From assembly GCA_028287785.1 (NCBI GenBank), contig JAQBOZ010000011.1, positions 62,001 through 126,000 of the forward strand: a stretch of DNA of 64,000 nucleotides. The letters are read 5' to 3'. The notes under the pieces are model-generated. The model saw only the letters and a list, made by a program, of their open reading frames with translations. It had not been told where the DNA came from and ran no database searches. How positions within the stretch are numbered: the first letter of the stretch is position 1; each line of letters begins with the position of its first letter. The DNA is from Chlorobiota bacterium. Its GTDB lineage: Bacteria > Bacteroidota > Ignavibacteria > OLB7. Both the position numbers and the translations under genes were made by a program. This document shows, piece by piece, positions 1 to 9,869 of this stretch.

Positions 1-1
1 G

Positions 2-688
2 CCCGATTACACCGGCTATACGTTCGAAGAGCTTCACGATGTGGCGAGACGCATCAACCGCTCGGAATTTCCGGAGAGGTACGCGAGGATCGAGGAGGAG
101 ATTGCCCGGCGATATCGCCTGCGCGATGAGCTTCCGCCGCCATCGGGTCGCAGGCCGGCGCGGGGCGAGCCGGGCCCCGTTTCCTCGAAAGCGCTTCCTC
201 CCGAGAATTCCGGTGCTCCGGTCAGGCGGCGCAGCGGGGAGCTGGTGATTCGAATGATCGCGGGGGTCGAGATCGCGATAGGGTGTATCGATATTCTCAG
301 GCTGCTGATCGGAGGATCCAATCCGCTCCTTGCCAATGTCATGGTATCGGTCACGGCCATCGCGGCGGCTGCCTCCATCCTTGCCGGCGCCCTGCTCTGG
401 GGATATCGCCGGGCCGGAGTCATGGTGAGCATCATGGTGCTTCTCCTTCAGATCCCGTTCTTCTACACCCGCTCGATGGGGCTGTATGTCATCGATACCA
501 TCTTCAGTGTTCCGCTCCGGCTTGGGAGGCTGGCGGGTGGCGGTCAGGATGTCGGCGGTTTTCTCGGCATGAACGTTCTGGCCGCCGGAACCCTGTTTCT
601 GATCTTCAGATTCGGGCGGAACCTTGATGAAATCCGTCACCGGGCGGCCCCTGATGGTGACGATGATGACGCGGCGGCGGCTGTATGA
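2..688 (+). CDS. Membrane protein, 5' end cut by the window edge
   Basis: Frame is open upstream of the GTG at 41 (PDYTGYTFEELHDVARRINRSEFPERYARIEEEI...); several hydrophobic segments follow. Confidence 0.6.
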   Translation, partial: PDYTGYTFEELHDVARRINRSEFPERYARIEEEIARRYRLRDELPPPSGRRPARGEPGPVSSKALPPENSGAPVRRRSGELVIRMIAGVEIAIGCIDILRLLIGGSNPLLANVMVSVTAIAAAASILAGALLWGYRRAGVMVSIMVLLLQIPFFYTRSMGLYVIDTIFSVPLRLGRLAGGGQDVGGFLGMNVLAAGTLFLIFRFGRNLDEIRHRAAPDGDDDDAAAAV

Positions 689-1003
689 TCATTCGATAAT
701 TCCCATCGCGCTCATTTTTTTCCGTGGAAGTGAGCGCTATCGGGGCGATATTCCCCAATCAGCCCATGCTCCATCGGCCATCCCGGCCATATCGCGGGAC
801 CATGATGGGCCTGGCGCTGTCCACGGCGGCGTTTCCGGGGGGCAATCCGAAGCGCTGCATGACCGTGGCGCCTTCCGGTCAGGAGAGTCTGTCAACCACC
901 GGGAGCCATCCCGAGCCAATTCCCGCATCTCCTCTGTAGCGTCCCGCTACATGTACAAATCGGTTCCAATTCGAACTCCTCACTTTTTACCAGGAGCAAT
1001 TAC

Positions 1004-2167
1004 ATGGCCTATGATGCCACAAATCCGATCGTGCCGAAAAAACCGGGAATCGAATCTCGCTACCGCAGCAGGCAGGTACCGATAACGACTTTCATCGAAG
1101 ATTATATCGACGGACGGGTCGATCTTTCGGTCGACTTCCGCGATTTTCTCAACCAGAGAAATAAATTCATCAAGTATGCTCTGGTCGCCGACCATCTGAA
1201 GTTCATCGTTACGCGCTTCATCCCCGAGATCACCATTCACTCGAAAGAGCAGGATGAGCGTATCGTGCGCGATCACTACGATCGCGGCAACGATTTCTTC
1301 GCCAGCTTCCTTGGCGACCGGATGGTGTATACATCGGCATTTTTCAAGACCGGTGAGGAGGATCTGGAGACGGCGCAGGATCAGAAGATGGATCTGGTCT
1401 GCCGGAAAATCCAGATGGAGCGTGGCGAGCGCCACCTCGATATCGGCTGCGGATGGGGAACGCTGGTGATGCACGCCGCGCGCGATTTCGGCACCGACAG
1501 CACCGGCGTCACGCTGGCGCAGGACGGCACCGATTATGGCAACGCGCAGATAGCCCGTGCCGGCGTCTCCGATCACGCGCGGATTATCCGCTCCGATTAT
1601 CGCGATATCCCGAACACGAAATTCGACAAGATCACATGCCTCGAAATGGCGGAGCATGTCGGCATCAAGAACTTTCTGAAATTCATGAAGCAGATCAGCG
1701 GTCTGCTGGAGGATGACGGGCTGTTCTATCTTCAGATCGCGGGCCTCCGCGCCAGGACCGGAATGTTCTCCGGCCTGAACATGGAGGATATCGTCTGGGG
1801 TCTGTTCATGAGCAAGTATATTTTCCCCGGCGCCGATGCCAGCATGCCGCTCAGCTTCGTCGTGAAAAATCTCGAGAAGGCCGGCTTCGAAATTCACAGC
1901 GTGGAAAATGTCGGCATTCATTATTCCCGCACCATCGATCTCTGGTACGACAACTGGATGCGGAACAAGAGCGTCATCGTCAACAAGTACGGCGAGCGCT
2001 GGTTCCGTCTCTGGCAGGTATTCCTTGGCTGGTCCGTGCATATCGCGGCCCAGGGCGCATCCACCTGCTTCCAGCTTGTCTGCAACAAGAATCTTGATGA
2101 GTTCAACCGGAAGCGCTGGTTCTCCGGCGTTGCCCTGGGCGAGCGGGAAATGGAGCTGGTCGATTGA
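1004..2167 (+). CDS. Cyclopropane-fatty-acyl-phospholipid synthase-like SAM methyltransferase
   Basis: LDIGCGWGTLVMHAA SAM motif, DHYDRGNDFF and CLEMAEHVG motifs typical of CFA synthases. Confidence 0.85.
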   Translation: MAYDATNPIVPKKPGIESRYRSRQVPITTFIEDYIDGRVDLSVDFRDFLNQRNKFIKYALVADHLKFIVTRFIPEITIHSKEQDERIVRDHYDRGNDFFASFLGDRMVYTSAFFKTGEEDLETAQDQKMDLVCRKIQMERGERHLDIGCGWGTLVMHAARDFGTDSTGVTLAQDGTDYGNAQIARAGVSDHARIIRSDYRDIPNTKFDKITCLEMAEHVGIKNFLKFMKQISGLLEDDGLFYLQIAGLRARTGMFSGLNMEDIVWGLFMSKYIFPGADASMPLSFVVKNLEKAGFEIHSVENVGIHYSRTIDLWYDNWMRNKSVIVNKYGERWFRLWQVFLGWSVHIAAQGASTCFQLVCNKNLDEFNRKRWFSGVALGEREMELVD

Positions 2168-2394
2168 TCGGCACATGATGAAGCGCGCTCCGATGCGGGC
2201 CGCGGGTGAATGCCCGTCCGCATGATGGGTTGATAATCCTCCGGGATATCCCGATGGTCGCCAACCGCGGCATCGGAATATTCCGGAGGTTCTGTTTGAT
2301 GGGGCGTCGCGCATCATGAACGCCGGTTTCCTTCGTTCGAAACTCCCGCAATTCCCCGCCGTATCCCCCGCGCAAATTTTTTTAACGGCATATC

Positions 2395-2922
2395 ATGCAG
2401 CACGATCACGACGCCCATCTGGCTCCGGTGGATACCGATCAGGTTTTCTCGCTGACGCGACCTGATAAGAATCTCCTGACCCTCTATATCATTTATGCTG
2501 TCATCGCAAACGTTGCCGGCATCGTCGCCTTTCTGCCATTATATTTTCACTACAAAACGCTTCGCTACCGTTTCGACAAGGAAGGGGTCGCGGTTTCGTA
2601 TGGGATTTTCTGGCGGAGGGAGTCGTATCTGACCTATCAGCGGATTCAGGATATTCACGTCACGCGGAATATTTTCGAGCGATGGCTCGGCATAGGCACC
2701 GTGCAGATTCAGACCGCCGCCGGAAGCGCCACCGCCGCCGAATCGATCGTCGGGGTGCGGGAGTTCAACGAGGTGCGGAATTTTCTCTACGCCAGGATGC
2801 GCGGGCACAAACTGGTGACGGCCGTGGATGCCGGGAAGCCGAAGCTGGACACGATGCTGGAGGGAATCAGGGATGAACTGCGCGGGATAAGGACGATCGT
2901 GGAGGGGAGAAGCGATGTATGA
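2395..2922 (+). CDS. bPH2/YdbS-like PH domain membrane protein
   Basis: Hydrophobic segment then LRYRFDKEGVAVSYGIFWRRESYLTYQRIQDIHVTRN, a bPH2-type pattern. Confidence 0.75.
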   Translation: MQHDHDAHLAPVDTDQVFSLTRPDKNLLTLYIIYAVIANVAGIVAFLPLYFHYKTLRYRFDKEGVAVSYGIFWRRESYLTYQRIQDIHVTRNIFERWLGIGTVQIQTAAGSATAAESIVGVREFNEVRNFLYARMRGHKLVTAVDAGKPKLDTMLEGIRDELRGIRTIVEGRSDV

Positions 2923-3631
2923 ATTTCTGAAGCGGATATTTTTTCCGCTGCTGAAGGTCGAGCCTACGGAGCCGGTGCCACCCGCCGGGCATGAGAATGA
3001 TGAGCGGGTGATCGTCATGCGCGCCTCACCGGATTACCTCCGCTACAGGATGTTCTACTGGAAGCTCTACTGCGCCATCTGGTGCATCAGCGTGATAGCC
3101 GAAAGCACGGCCCTGCTCATCTTCGATATCCACTTCCTCTGGCTTGTGATTCCCGTCGCCATCGTCGCCGCGTTCAAGGCGGCGGTCCTCTACGTCGTCT
3201 CCCGCGCCGATTACGAGATGCGGTGGTACACGCTCACCGACAGAAGCCTGCTGATCCGCGAGGGGGTCTGGGTTGTGCGGGAGATCACCCTGACGTTTGC
3301 CAACGCGCAGAATGTCCGGGTGACGCAGGGGCCGTTGCAGCGGTATTTCGGCTTCGCCAATGTGGAGGTGGAAACCGCGGGCGGCTCGCAGTCGCCCGAG
3401 AAGAAGGGACAGCAGCATCAGGCAGTGCTTCGCGGGCTGGCGGACGCCAACAGCGTGCGCGATCAGATCCTCGATATCCTCCATCATCATAATAATGCCG
3501 GCCTCGGCGATCCCGACGATCATCGGGGCGGGTCCGCGCATCAGGATGCGCTGAACCCGGAACTGGTTCAGGCGATATGGGATGAGGCGAGGGAGCTTCA
3601 CGTCGCGGTTGATCGGTCGTGGCGCGGCTGA
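2915..3631 (+). CDS. bPH2/YdbS-like PH domain membrane protein (second of pair)
   Basis: Overlaps previous gene by 8 nt; MRWYTLTDRSLLIREGVWVVREITLTFANAQNVRVTQGPLQRYFGFANVEVETAGG. Confidence 0.75.
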   Translation: MYEFLKRIFFPLLKVEPTEPVPPAGHENDERVIVMRASPDYLRYRMFYWKLYCAIWCISVIAESTALLIFDIHFLWLVIPVAIVAAFKAAVLYVVSRADYEMRWYTLTDRSLLIREGVWVVREITLTFANAQNVRVTQGPLQRYFGFANVEVETAGGSQSPEKKGQQHQAVLRGLADANSVRDQILDILHHHNNAGLGDPDDHRGGSAHQDALNPELVQAIWDEARELHVAVDRSWRG

Positions 3632-3669
3632 TGGGCTCCGCGATGCCGGGAATATTTTTTTCGTTCCCC

Positions 3670-3696
3670 TGTCGATTTCAGCCGGTGCCGTTCGTT
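3670..3696 (+). promoter_or_regulatory. Candidate ECF42-type promoter of the DGPF gene
   Basis: TGTCGA - 17 nt - CGTT, 61 bp upstream of the DGPF start codon. Confidence 0.35.
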
Positions 3697-3756
3697 GTTG
3701 GGATGCCGCCGGAGAAATCGGCCGGCGCGATATCAACCAATCTTCAGGAGCTGTTC

Positions 3757-4107
3757 ATGCGCTATATGATGTTGATCTATATCCCGGAATCGGCGGAGAG
3801 CACCGCCACCGTCGCGGACCGCGAGGCGATGTATGCCGAGTATGGAACGTTTGCCCAGGAGGCGATCGATAAGGGGATGATGAAGGGGGGAGATGAGCTG
3901 AAGCCGAGCAGCGTGGCCACCACCGTGCGGGTCCGCGCCGGCGAAGTGCTGAAGACCGACGGGCCGTTCGCCGAAACCAAGGAGCAGCTTGGAGGATACT
4001 TCGTCATGGATTGCAGCGATCTGGATCAGGCAATCGAGATGGCGGCGAAGATCCCCGGCGCGCGCCACGGCTCCATCGAGATCCGGCCCATCGCCACGCG
4101 GGATTGA
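3757..4107 (+). CDS. YCII-related (DGPF) protein
   Basis: MRYMMLIYIPES...LKTDGPFAETKEQLGGYFVMDCSDLDQAIEMAAKIP; DGPF motif. Start taken at 3757 rather than the ORF-track start 3619. Confidence 0.85.
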   Translation: MRYMMLIYIPESAESTATVADREAMYAEYGTFAQEAIDKGMMKGGDELKPSSVATTVRVRAGEVLKTDGPFAETKEQLGGYFVMDCSDLDQAIEMAAKIPGARHGSIEIRPIATRD

Positions 4108-4198
4108 TCATCCCGATGCGGCTGGTTGCGCCATATGATGCAGCGAACGTTGTCGCGGCCCGGAATGCTCCGGGTCGCGACATCGGCATGGAGCGCCC

Positions 4199-5440
4199 AT
4201 GAACACCGCCTACGGCGCCATCGAACGTATTTTTCGCGAGGAGGCCGGGCGCGTCACCGCCTCGCTGATCGCGGTCTTCGGCGATTTCGATCTGGCGGAG
4301 GACGCCCTTCAGGATGCGTTCGCGGTGGCGCTGGAACGATGGCCGGCGGCGGGAGTGCCGGAGCGGCCGGGCGCGTGGATCATGACCACCGCAAAACGGA
4401 AGGCGCTCGATCGCGTCCGCCGTGTCTCCCTGCTGGCGCGGAAACAGATCGAGCGGGAGGCGCCGAGAAATTTCGAGCGATGGGATCTGGAGGATGAGCC
4501 GGAGAGTTCCATCCCGGACGAACGCCTCAAGCTGATCTTCACCTGCTGCCATCCCGCCCTCTCGATCGACGCGCGCGTGGCCCTGACGCTTCGAACGCTC
4601 GGCGGCCTCCAGACGCCGGAGATCGCCGCGGCCTTTCTCCTCCCGGTTGCCACCCTGGCGCAGCGTCTGGTCCGCGCAAAGCGGAAGATCCGCGACGCGC
4701 GCATCCCCTATCGCGTCCCGCCTGATCATCTGCTGGCGGAACGGATCGGCTCCGTGCTGACGGTTCTCTATCTGATCTTCAACGAGGGATACTCCGCCGC
4801 CGCCGGCGATGATCTGCTCCGGCCCGATCTTGCCCGCGAGGCGATACGTCTTGCCCGCGTCATCGCGCTGCTGATGCCGGAGGATGCCGAGGTGCTTGGC
4901 CTGCTGGCACTGATGCTTGCCCACCACTCACGACGTGACGCGCGCAGCGGGCCGGAGGGAGAGCTTCGCACGCTTGAGGAGCAGGACCGTGCGCTCTGGG
5001 ATCGTGATGAGATTGCCGAGGCGGAGGGGCTGCTCGACCGCGCCATCGGCGTGGGGTGTCCGGGGCCGTATCAGATTCAGGCGGCAATCGCATTGCTCCA
5101 TGCGGGCGCGCGCACGGCGGCGGAGACGGACTGGGGGGAGATAGCGCAGCTCTACGGTGCGCTGGCGCGCATGCATCCCTCGCCGGTGATCGAGTTGAAC
5201 CACGCCGTCGCCATCGCGATGGCGGAAGGGCCGGAGCATGGCCTGATGCTGCTGGACAAGCTTGCGGAGGAACTGCGCGACTATCATTATCTCCCCGCCG
5301 CAAGGGCCGATCTTCTTCGCCGGCTTGGTCGCGCGGCGGAGGCGGAAACGGCGTATGTCCAGGCGCTCAGGCTGGTCCGCAACGGCGCCGAGCAGGCATA
5401 TCTCGAGCGGAGACTTGCGGAGATGCGCGGTCCCGTCTGA
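4199..5440 (+). CDS. ECF42/SigJ-like RNA polymerase sigma factor with C-terminal extension
   Basis: Sigma70 region 2/4 patterns ([56 protein letters not shown]), NEGYSAAAG, and a long helical C-terminus; sits next to a DGPF gene. Confidence 0.88.
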   Translation: MNTAYGAIERIFREEAGRVTASLIAVFGDFDLAEDALQDAFAVALERWPAAGVPERPGAWIMTTAKRKALDRVRRVSLLARKQIEREAPRNFERWDLEDEPESSIPDERLKLIFTCCHPALSIDARVALTLRTLGGLQTPEIAAAFLLPVATLAQRLVRAKRKIRDARIPYRVPPDHLLAERIGSVLTVLYLIFNEGYSAAAGDDLLRPDLAREAIRLARVIALLMPEDAEVLGLLALMLAHHSRRDARSGPEGELRTLEEQDRALWDRDEIAEAEGLLDRAIGVGCPGPYQIQAAIALLHAGARTAAETDWGEIAQLYGALARMHPSPVIELNHAVAIAMAEGPEHGLMLLDKLAEELRDYHYLPAARADLLRRLGRAAEAETAYVQALRLVRNGAEQAYLERRLAEMRGPV

Positions 5441-5669
5441 CATTTGCAAGCGATTCGAGACCATTTCCACCCACTTGCTCCCATTGACTTCATCCTCCAC
5501 GTGATTATCTTCGTGTGCCCGCCGCCATCGCTAGCAAAGCGTTACGGCCTGGCCGGAAGCATGCCGCCGTACCGTGCATCTCCCGAAGCCAGATCCCCCG
5601 ATTCCTCGGTTCGCAATCGTTCCATCAAGCGCTCGCCGCGCGGCGGGCTCCTACTATCATCGTAATCCC

Positions 5670-6077
5670 ATGAATCAATCCGAAGAGCAGCTTCAGGTGA
5701 TCATCGTCGATCAGGAGCATATGCAGGACGGGAGCGGGGCGGATACTCCGGCATACATGATCGGCCCGGCTGAGGGCATCGTGCTGGATGCATCGGACTA
5801 TGTCATCAGGATACCATCGCATCTCAAGGGGCGCCGGCCGAACATGATTCAGCTTATCGTCGGGAAGAACGAGATGTACGGCGCCGACTGGCGTGGGGAG
5901 GGAGGCCGGTACGTTCTGGATCGGGGGACGCTCCGGCCGCTGTATCAATCGAAGCCGTTCGCGGGCTTCATCTCCGGCCAGCATATCGTGCTTGCGATTG
6001 TCCAGGAAAATCCGGGCGGCGCGGATGGGCGGATCGAGGTTTACCCGATGTGGTACTCCATGGTAAATGTCCAGTAA
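5670..6077 (+). CDS. Hypothetical protein
   Basis: 135-codon ORF from ATG 5670 (MNQSEEQLQVIIVDQEHMQDG...). Confidence 0.5.
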   Translation: MNQSEEQLQVIIVDQEHMQDGSGADTPAYMIGPAEGIVLDASDYVIRIPSHLKGRRPNMIQLIVGKNEMYGADWRGEGGRYVLDRGTLRPLYQSKPFAGFISGQHIVLAIVQENPGGADGRIEVYPMWYSMVNVQ

Positions 6078-6408
6078 TCGCCCCGACATCGATAAATATA
6101 TTGCCCGATGGATTTTTCAGACGCCGGTGAATGGCGGGATAATGGCACCGGCGATTTTGGAAATTCGGTATCGAAATAAACACGAACTACGGATCAATGT
6201 CATGCTGGGAATTATCGTCACGGTGGTGGTGCTGCTGGCCGGCGTGGCGTTCACGATCGCAAGTTGTGTAAAGCTCTTTCTCCTGAGCGGGAAATCGAAA
6301 AAAATGGGAGATGTACGCTGCGCCCGCTGCGGCCACGTCGGCCTGCTCCGATGGTGGAAATCGTACAGCCTTACATGCGCCGAATGCGGCACAAATCGAT
6401 GGAAATGA
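6067..6408 (+). CDS. Small membrane-anchored zinc-ribbon protein
   Basis: One TM segment followed by CARCGHVGLLRWWKSYSLTCAECGTNRW (CxxC...CxxC). N-terminal start uncertain. Confidence 0.55.
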   Translation: MSSNRPDIDKYIARWIFQTPVNGGIMAPAILEIRYRNKHELRINVMLGIIVTVVVLLAGVAFTIASCVKLFLLSGKSKKMGDVRCARCGHVGLLRWWKSYSLTCAECGTNRWK

Positions 6409-6445
6409 ATTTCGATTGCCGGAATAATCCGGAGGGGATTTTGCC

Positions 6446-6835
6446 ATGATGAAGGGGCTCAAGCTGGAACGGACGGGAGAGCCGGTACTATCTGTGGGGA
6501 ATTTTCTGCTGCGGATGCTCAGAACGCTGCTGATAGCCTTTCTGTTTATCGGCATTTTTCTGGTCCTCGGGATTTTCGGTTATCATTATTTTCAGGGCCT
6601 TGGCTGGCTCGATTCCCTTCTCAACGCCTCGATGATTCTCTCCGGAATGGGCCCGGTGGATGCTCCGAAGGAGGCCGCGGGAAAATTGTTCGCATCGTTT
6701 TATGCGCTGATGAGCGGCGTGGTATTTATCTCCACCGCCGGGATCATCATCGCTCCGATCGCGCATCGGGTGCTCCATTTATTTCATGCGGAGGATGAAA
6801 CCGATGAACTGGAGGAGGAGGGAGGAGGTGTATGA
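6446..6835 (+). CDS. Small membrane protein, about two TM segments
   Basis: Hydrophobic segments around LLIAFLFIGIFLVLGIFGYHYF and ALMSGVVFISTAGIIIAPI; stop overlaps the next start by 4 nt. Confidence 0.6.
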   Translation: MMKGLKLERTGEPVLSVGNFLLRMLRTLLIAFLFIGIFLVLGIFGYHYFQGLGWLDSLLNASMILSGMGPVDAPKEAAGKLFASFYALMSGVVFISTAGIIIAPIAHRVLHLFHAEDETDELEEEGGGV

Positions 6836-7509
6836 TCACCATGTCCCACCATCTCGATATTTCAGGATATGACGGCCAGGCGGTTCCCTGTACGTTTTTT
6901 TCGCATTCCGCCCAGGCCGATCATCTCGCCATAATTCTACCGGGCCTTGGTTATACCTCCACCATGCCGCTTCTTTATTACGCAACCAGCCTGATGGTGA
7001 ACCGGCGCGCCGATGTGCTTCGTCTGGAATATGATTACAGCAGTTCGGATTTCCGGTCGCTGTCGCCGGAGGTGAAGGGGGATCATATCGCCGCTGATAT
7101 CTCGGCGGCGGGAACCGCGGCGCTTGCGGTAAAGGAATATCGCCGGATCACTCTCATCGGAAAATCGCTCGGGACACAGGGGATTGCGCGGCTCCTCGGC
7201 TCGGACCCGCGATTCAGAGATGCCGTCTGCATCTGGCTGACCCCCGTGCTTGTCAGCGATGATCTCCGCGCCGCCACCGCTTACGCGCGCGACCGATCGC
7301 TCTTCGTTATCGGGACGGCCGATCCATTCTACCGTGAGGATTATCTGGCGGAGGTACTGAAAAATTCGAACGGGAAACTTCTGACGATCGATGGCGCGGA
7401 TCATGCCCTGGAGATCGATGGCGATGTGATCGGCTCGATAGAAATTCTGAGGAAGGTGATCGGGGCGATGGCGGAGTTTATCGATGGCAATGGGGAGCGG
7501 CGCGGATAA
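6832..7509 (+). CDS. Alpha/beta hydrolase family protein
   Basis: LAIILPGLGYTS, GKSLGTQG nucleophile elbow, GTADPFY, GADHALE. Confidence 0.65.
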   Translation: MITMSHHLDISGYDGQAVPCTFFSHSAQADHLAIILPGLGYTSTMPLLYYATSLMVNRRADVLRLEYDYSSSDFRSLSPEVKGDHIAADISAAGTAALAVKEYRRITLIGKSLGTQGIARLLGSDPRFRDAVCIWLTPVLVSDDLRAATAYARDRSLFVIGTADPFYREDYLAEVLKNSNGKLLTIDGADHALEIDGDVIGSIEILRKVIGAMAEFIDGNGERRG

Positions 7510-7512
7510 TTT

Positions 7513-8202
7513 CTACGGTATATCCCGCTCGCCGCGCCGCAGCGCGTTTACCAGATGGTGCGCTTTTCGCGTCGGCTCCGGCTGGCGATAGCCGCCATCG
7601 CAGGCCAGCGTAAGGGCGATCGCTTCATCGAGGGTGATCATTGTCCCCACCGACACGAATATCGGCGAGACACGGTTTTTCGTTCTGAGCGCGGCTCCCA
7701 CAACCTCTCCGCGATCGATCAACGGCGTCCAGCTTCCGCGATCGGGGGCCGGTTCCTGATACGCTCCCACCAGCACGGATTTTCCGCAGCCCAGCGTCGG
7801 CCGCCCCGTCAGCAGGCCAACGTGCGATGCTATTCCAAACCGGCGGGGATGCGCCAGCCCGTGTCCGTCCAGCATCACCGCATCCGGCTCGGTCTTCAGC
7901 TTTTTCCATGCTTCCAGAACCGGGGGGATTTCCCGGAACGAGAGGAGGCCGGGAACGTACGGGAAGTGGGTTTCGGTAACGGCGCCCGCCTCTTCGACGA
8001 CCTCAAGCGTCTCCAGATCGAGCACGACGATGCCGGCGTAGATGATCGGGGAATATCTGTTGAAGGAGATATCGGCCCCGGCAATCGTCCTGACCGGCCG
8101 TTCGAGCGGCGTCACCCGCACGCTGCCGCGCAGGCTTTTCTGCATCTCCACCGCCTCGCGCGGGGTTATCGTCCAGTCGTGCAATGTCTTGAAGCGTGCC
8201 AT
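7513..8202 (-). CDS. nfi: Endonuclease V
   Basis: AGADISF, YVPGLLSFREIPPVLEAW, MLDGHGLAHPRRFGIASHVGLLTGRPTLGCGKS: canonical EndoV motifs. Confidence 0.92.
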   Translation of the reverse strand: MARFKTLHDWTITPREAVEMQKSLRGSVRVTPLERPVRTIAGADISFNRYSPIIYAGIVVLDLETLEVVEEAGAVTETHFPYVPGLLSFREIPPVLEAWKKLKTEPDAVMLDGHGLAHPRRFGIASHVGLLTGRPTLGCGKSVLVGAYQEPAPDRGSWTPLIDRGEVVGAALRTKNRVSPIFVSVGTMITLDEAIALTLACDGGYRQPEPTRKAHHLVNALRRGERDIP

Positions 8203-8371
8203 CGTTCATCCCGCCGGAAGTTGATATTTCTGCTCTCCCGTATTGCCAATAATCGCGCCATCGAGCGTTGCCGGCCCATCGCCCTGGCGCATTTCCCGCT
8301 CCCGCGCAAACGAGAACGGCCCCGGAACTATCTTCCCGAGGCCGTTTGCTCAATGATGGAGGCGGGCGCTG

Positions 8372-9022
8372 TCAGAGCCCCGTGGAGCCGAAGAGCTTTG
8401 CCGAGATGCTGATCGTCTCGCCGACCTTGCTGCCGACAACTCCCTTGGAGCCGGCGACGTTGAAGTCCTTCAGGGCGACCTTGAAGTCCGCCGTAAGCAT
8501 CACCAGATCGCCCGGTGCGCGCTCGCGGGTTCTGGCCGATGCATCAAGATAGGTGAGCGTTACCGGGACGGTGACCTGTTTGGTGACGCCGTGCATGGTG
8601 AAGTTGCCGACCACGCTTGCGGTAAAGGCATTTCCCTTGACCACGACGCCGGAGACCGAGGTCGCGGTGAAGGTGATCGTCGGGAACGCGGCGGCATTCA
8701 GCCACTGATCGCTCTGGATATGGCTGTCGCGCATTCCATTGCCGCTCTTCATGGTGGCGACCTGCGCGGAGAGCGTTCCACGGAGCGAGGCCGGTTTCTT
8801 CGGATCGAGCGTGAAGGCGCCGGTGATCCCCTCGGCGGTGCCGTTGATCGTCTCAAGCGGTGCCGTGCTCACCCAGGTGAACTGGTTTTTGCCGACCTTA
8901 TCGCTGATCGTGACCTTCTTCGGTCCCGAGGCCGTGACCGCAAGGCCCTGCGCCCGCGTCTCGATGCCGGTTGCAAGCAGCCCGACCATCAGCGCAAGGG
9001 CGGCGATTGTCAATGTTTTCAT
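8372..9022 (-). CDS. YceI family protein
   Basis: Signal peptide (MKTLTIAALALMVGLLATG) then a YceI pattern (KNQFTWVSTAPLETINGTAEGITGAFTLDPKKPASLRGTLSAQVATMKSGNGMRDSHI). Start taken at 9022. Confidence 0.85.
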   Translation of the reverse strand: MKTLTIAALALMVGLLATGIETRAQGLAVTASGPKKVTISDKVGKNQFTWVSTAPLETINGTAEGITGAFTLDPKKPASLRGTLSAQVATMKSGNGMRDSHIQSDQWLNAAAFPTITFTATSVSGVVVKGNAFTASVVGNFTMHGVTKQVTVPVTLTYLDASARTRERAPGDLVMLTADFKVALKDFNVAGSKGVVGSKVGETISISAKLFGSTGL

Positions 9023-9090
9023 CTCTGATACTCCTCTGGGAATGAACATGTATGAGATTCTGATAGGTATTTTCGGGAGGCATCGGGCTC

Positions 9091-9106
9091 CGTGTGGCAC
9101 CACACG
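9091..9106. promoter_or_regulatory. Candidate MarR-type operator (inverted repeat)
   Basis: CGTGTGG-CA-CCACACG, perfect 7-bp arms, 69 bp upstream of the yceI start and downstream of the marR gene. Confidence 0.35.
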
Positions 9107-9235
9107 ATTGCGCGGCACTGGAGCGTGGCCGCTGCCATAATGATGCATTGGTCCCGCCTGCCGCCGAATCGTTTAATCGGACGGCAATATCGAGAAGAGA
9201 TAATTGTGTCGTAACACGTATTCGGTCAAAAAAAA

Positions 9236-9700
9236 TCAGCGGTCGGCGTACAGATCCTCGCAGATACGGGAAAGGAGCACCTGATCGGCCTCGGAGATCT
9301 TCCCGGCAAAATAGCCGTGCGCGTTGTGGAGTTCCGGCTGGATTCTGTCCAGGAGGAGGAGCCCCTTCTCCGTGATCCTGGTGATCGAGAGCCGCCTGTC
9401 CTCATCGGAGCGGTCGCGCACCACAAGCTCCTGCTGTTCCAGCCGATCGATCAACCGGGTAACGTCCGGCGCGCGTTCCAGCATGCGGTCGGCGATCTCG
9501 CTGCGGGAATATCCGTTCGGCTGGCCTCCGCGGAGGATGCGGAGCACATTGTACTGCGGATGGGTGATGCCGAACTCGGCCGCCATCTTTTCAAATCGCT
9601 CGCGGACATGACCCGCCGCCACGAGGAGGTTCAACAACGACTCGTGGAGCGGACTCTCGAACTTTGTCTGTCTGATGCGTTTTCTAAGTGCGTCACCCAT
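9236..9700 (-). CDS. MarR family transcriptional regulator
   Basis: HPQYNVLRILRGGQPNGYSRSEIADRMLERAPDVTRLIDRLEQQELVVRDRSDEDRRLSITRITEKG winged-helix pattern. Confidence 0.9.
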   Translation of the reverse strand: MGDALRKRIRQTKFESPLHESLLNLLVAAGHVRERFEKMAAEFGITHPQYNVLRILRGGQPNGYSRSEIADRMLERAPDVTRLIDRLEQQELVVRDRSDEDRRLSITRITEKGLLLLDRIQPELHNAHGYFAGKISEADQVLLSRICEDLYADR

Positions 9701-9869
9701 AACGCGACAAATATACAACGAAATCGATGTTTGTTGCGACAACTATCTCAAAAAGATCAGCTTGATGCCGGCGACCGCGTGATCTGTTTGGAAAGATATC
9801 CCGGAGCGGGCTATTATCCCTCTTCATTTCCGGTTCCTCCCGCATCCATCAAGAGATCGATATCCTTCC

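Noticed and set aside
980-2317. 445-aa - ORF
   Set aside because: Antisense to the CFA-synthase-like gene; no recognisable motifs.
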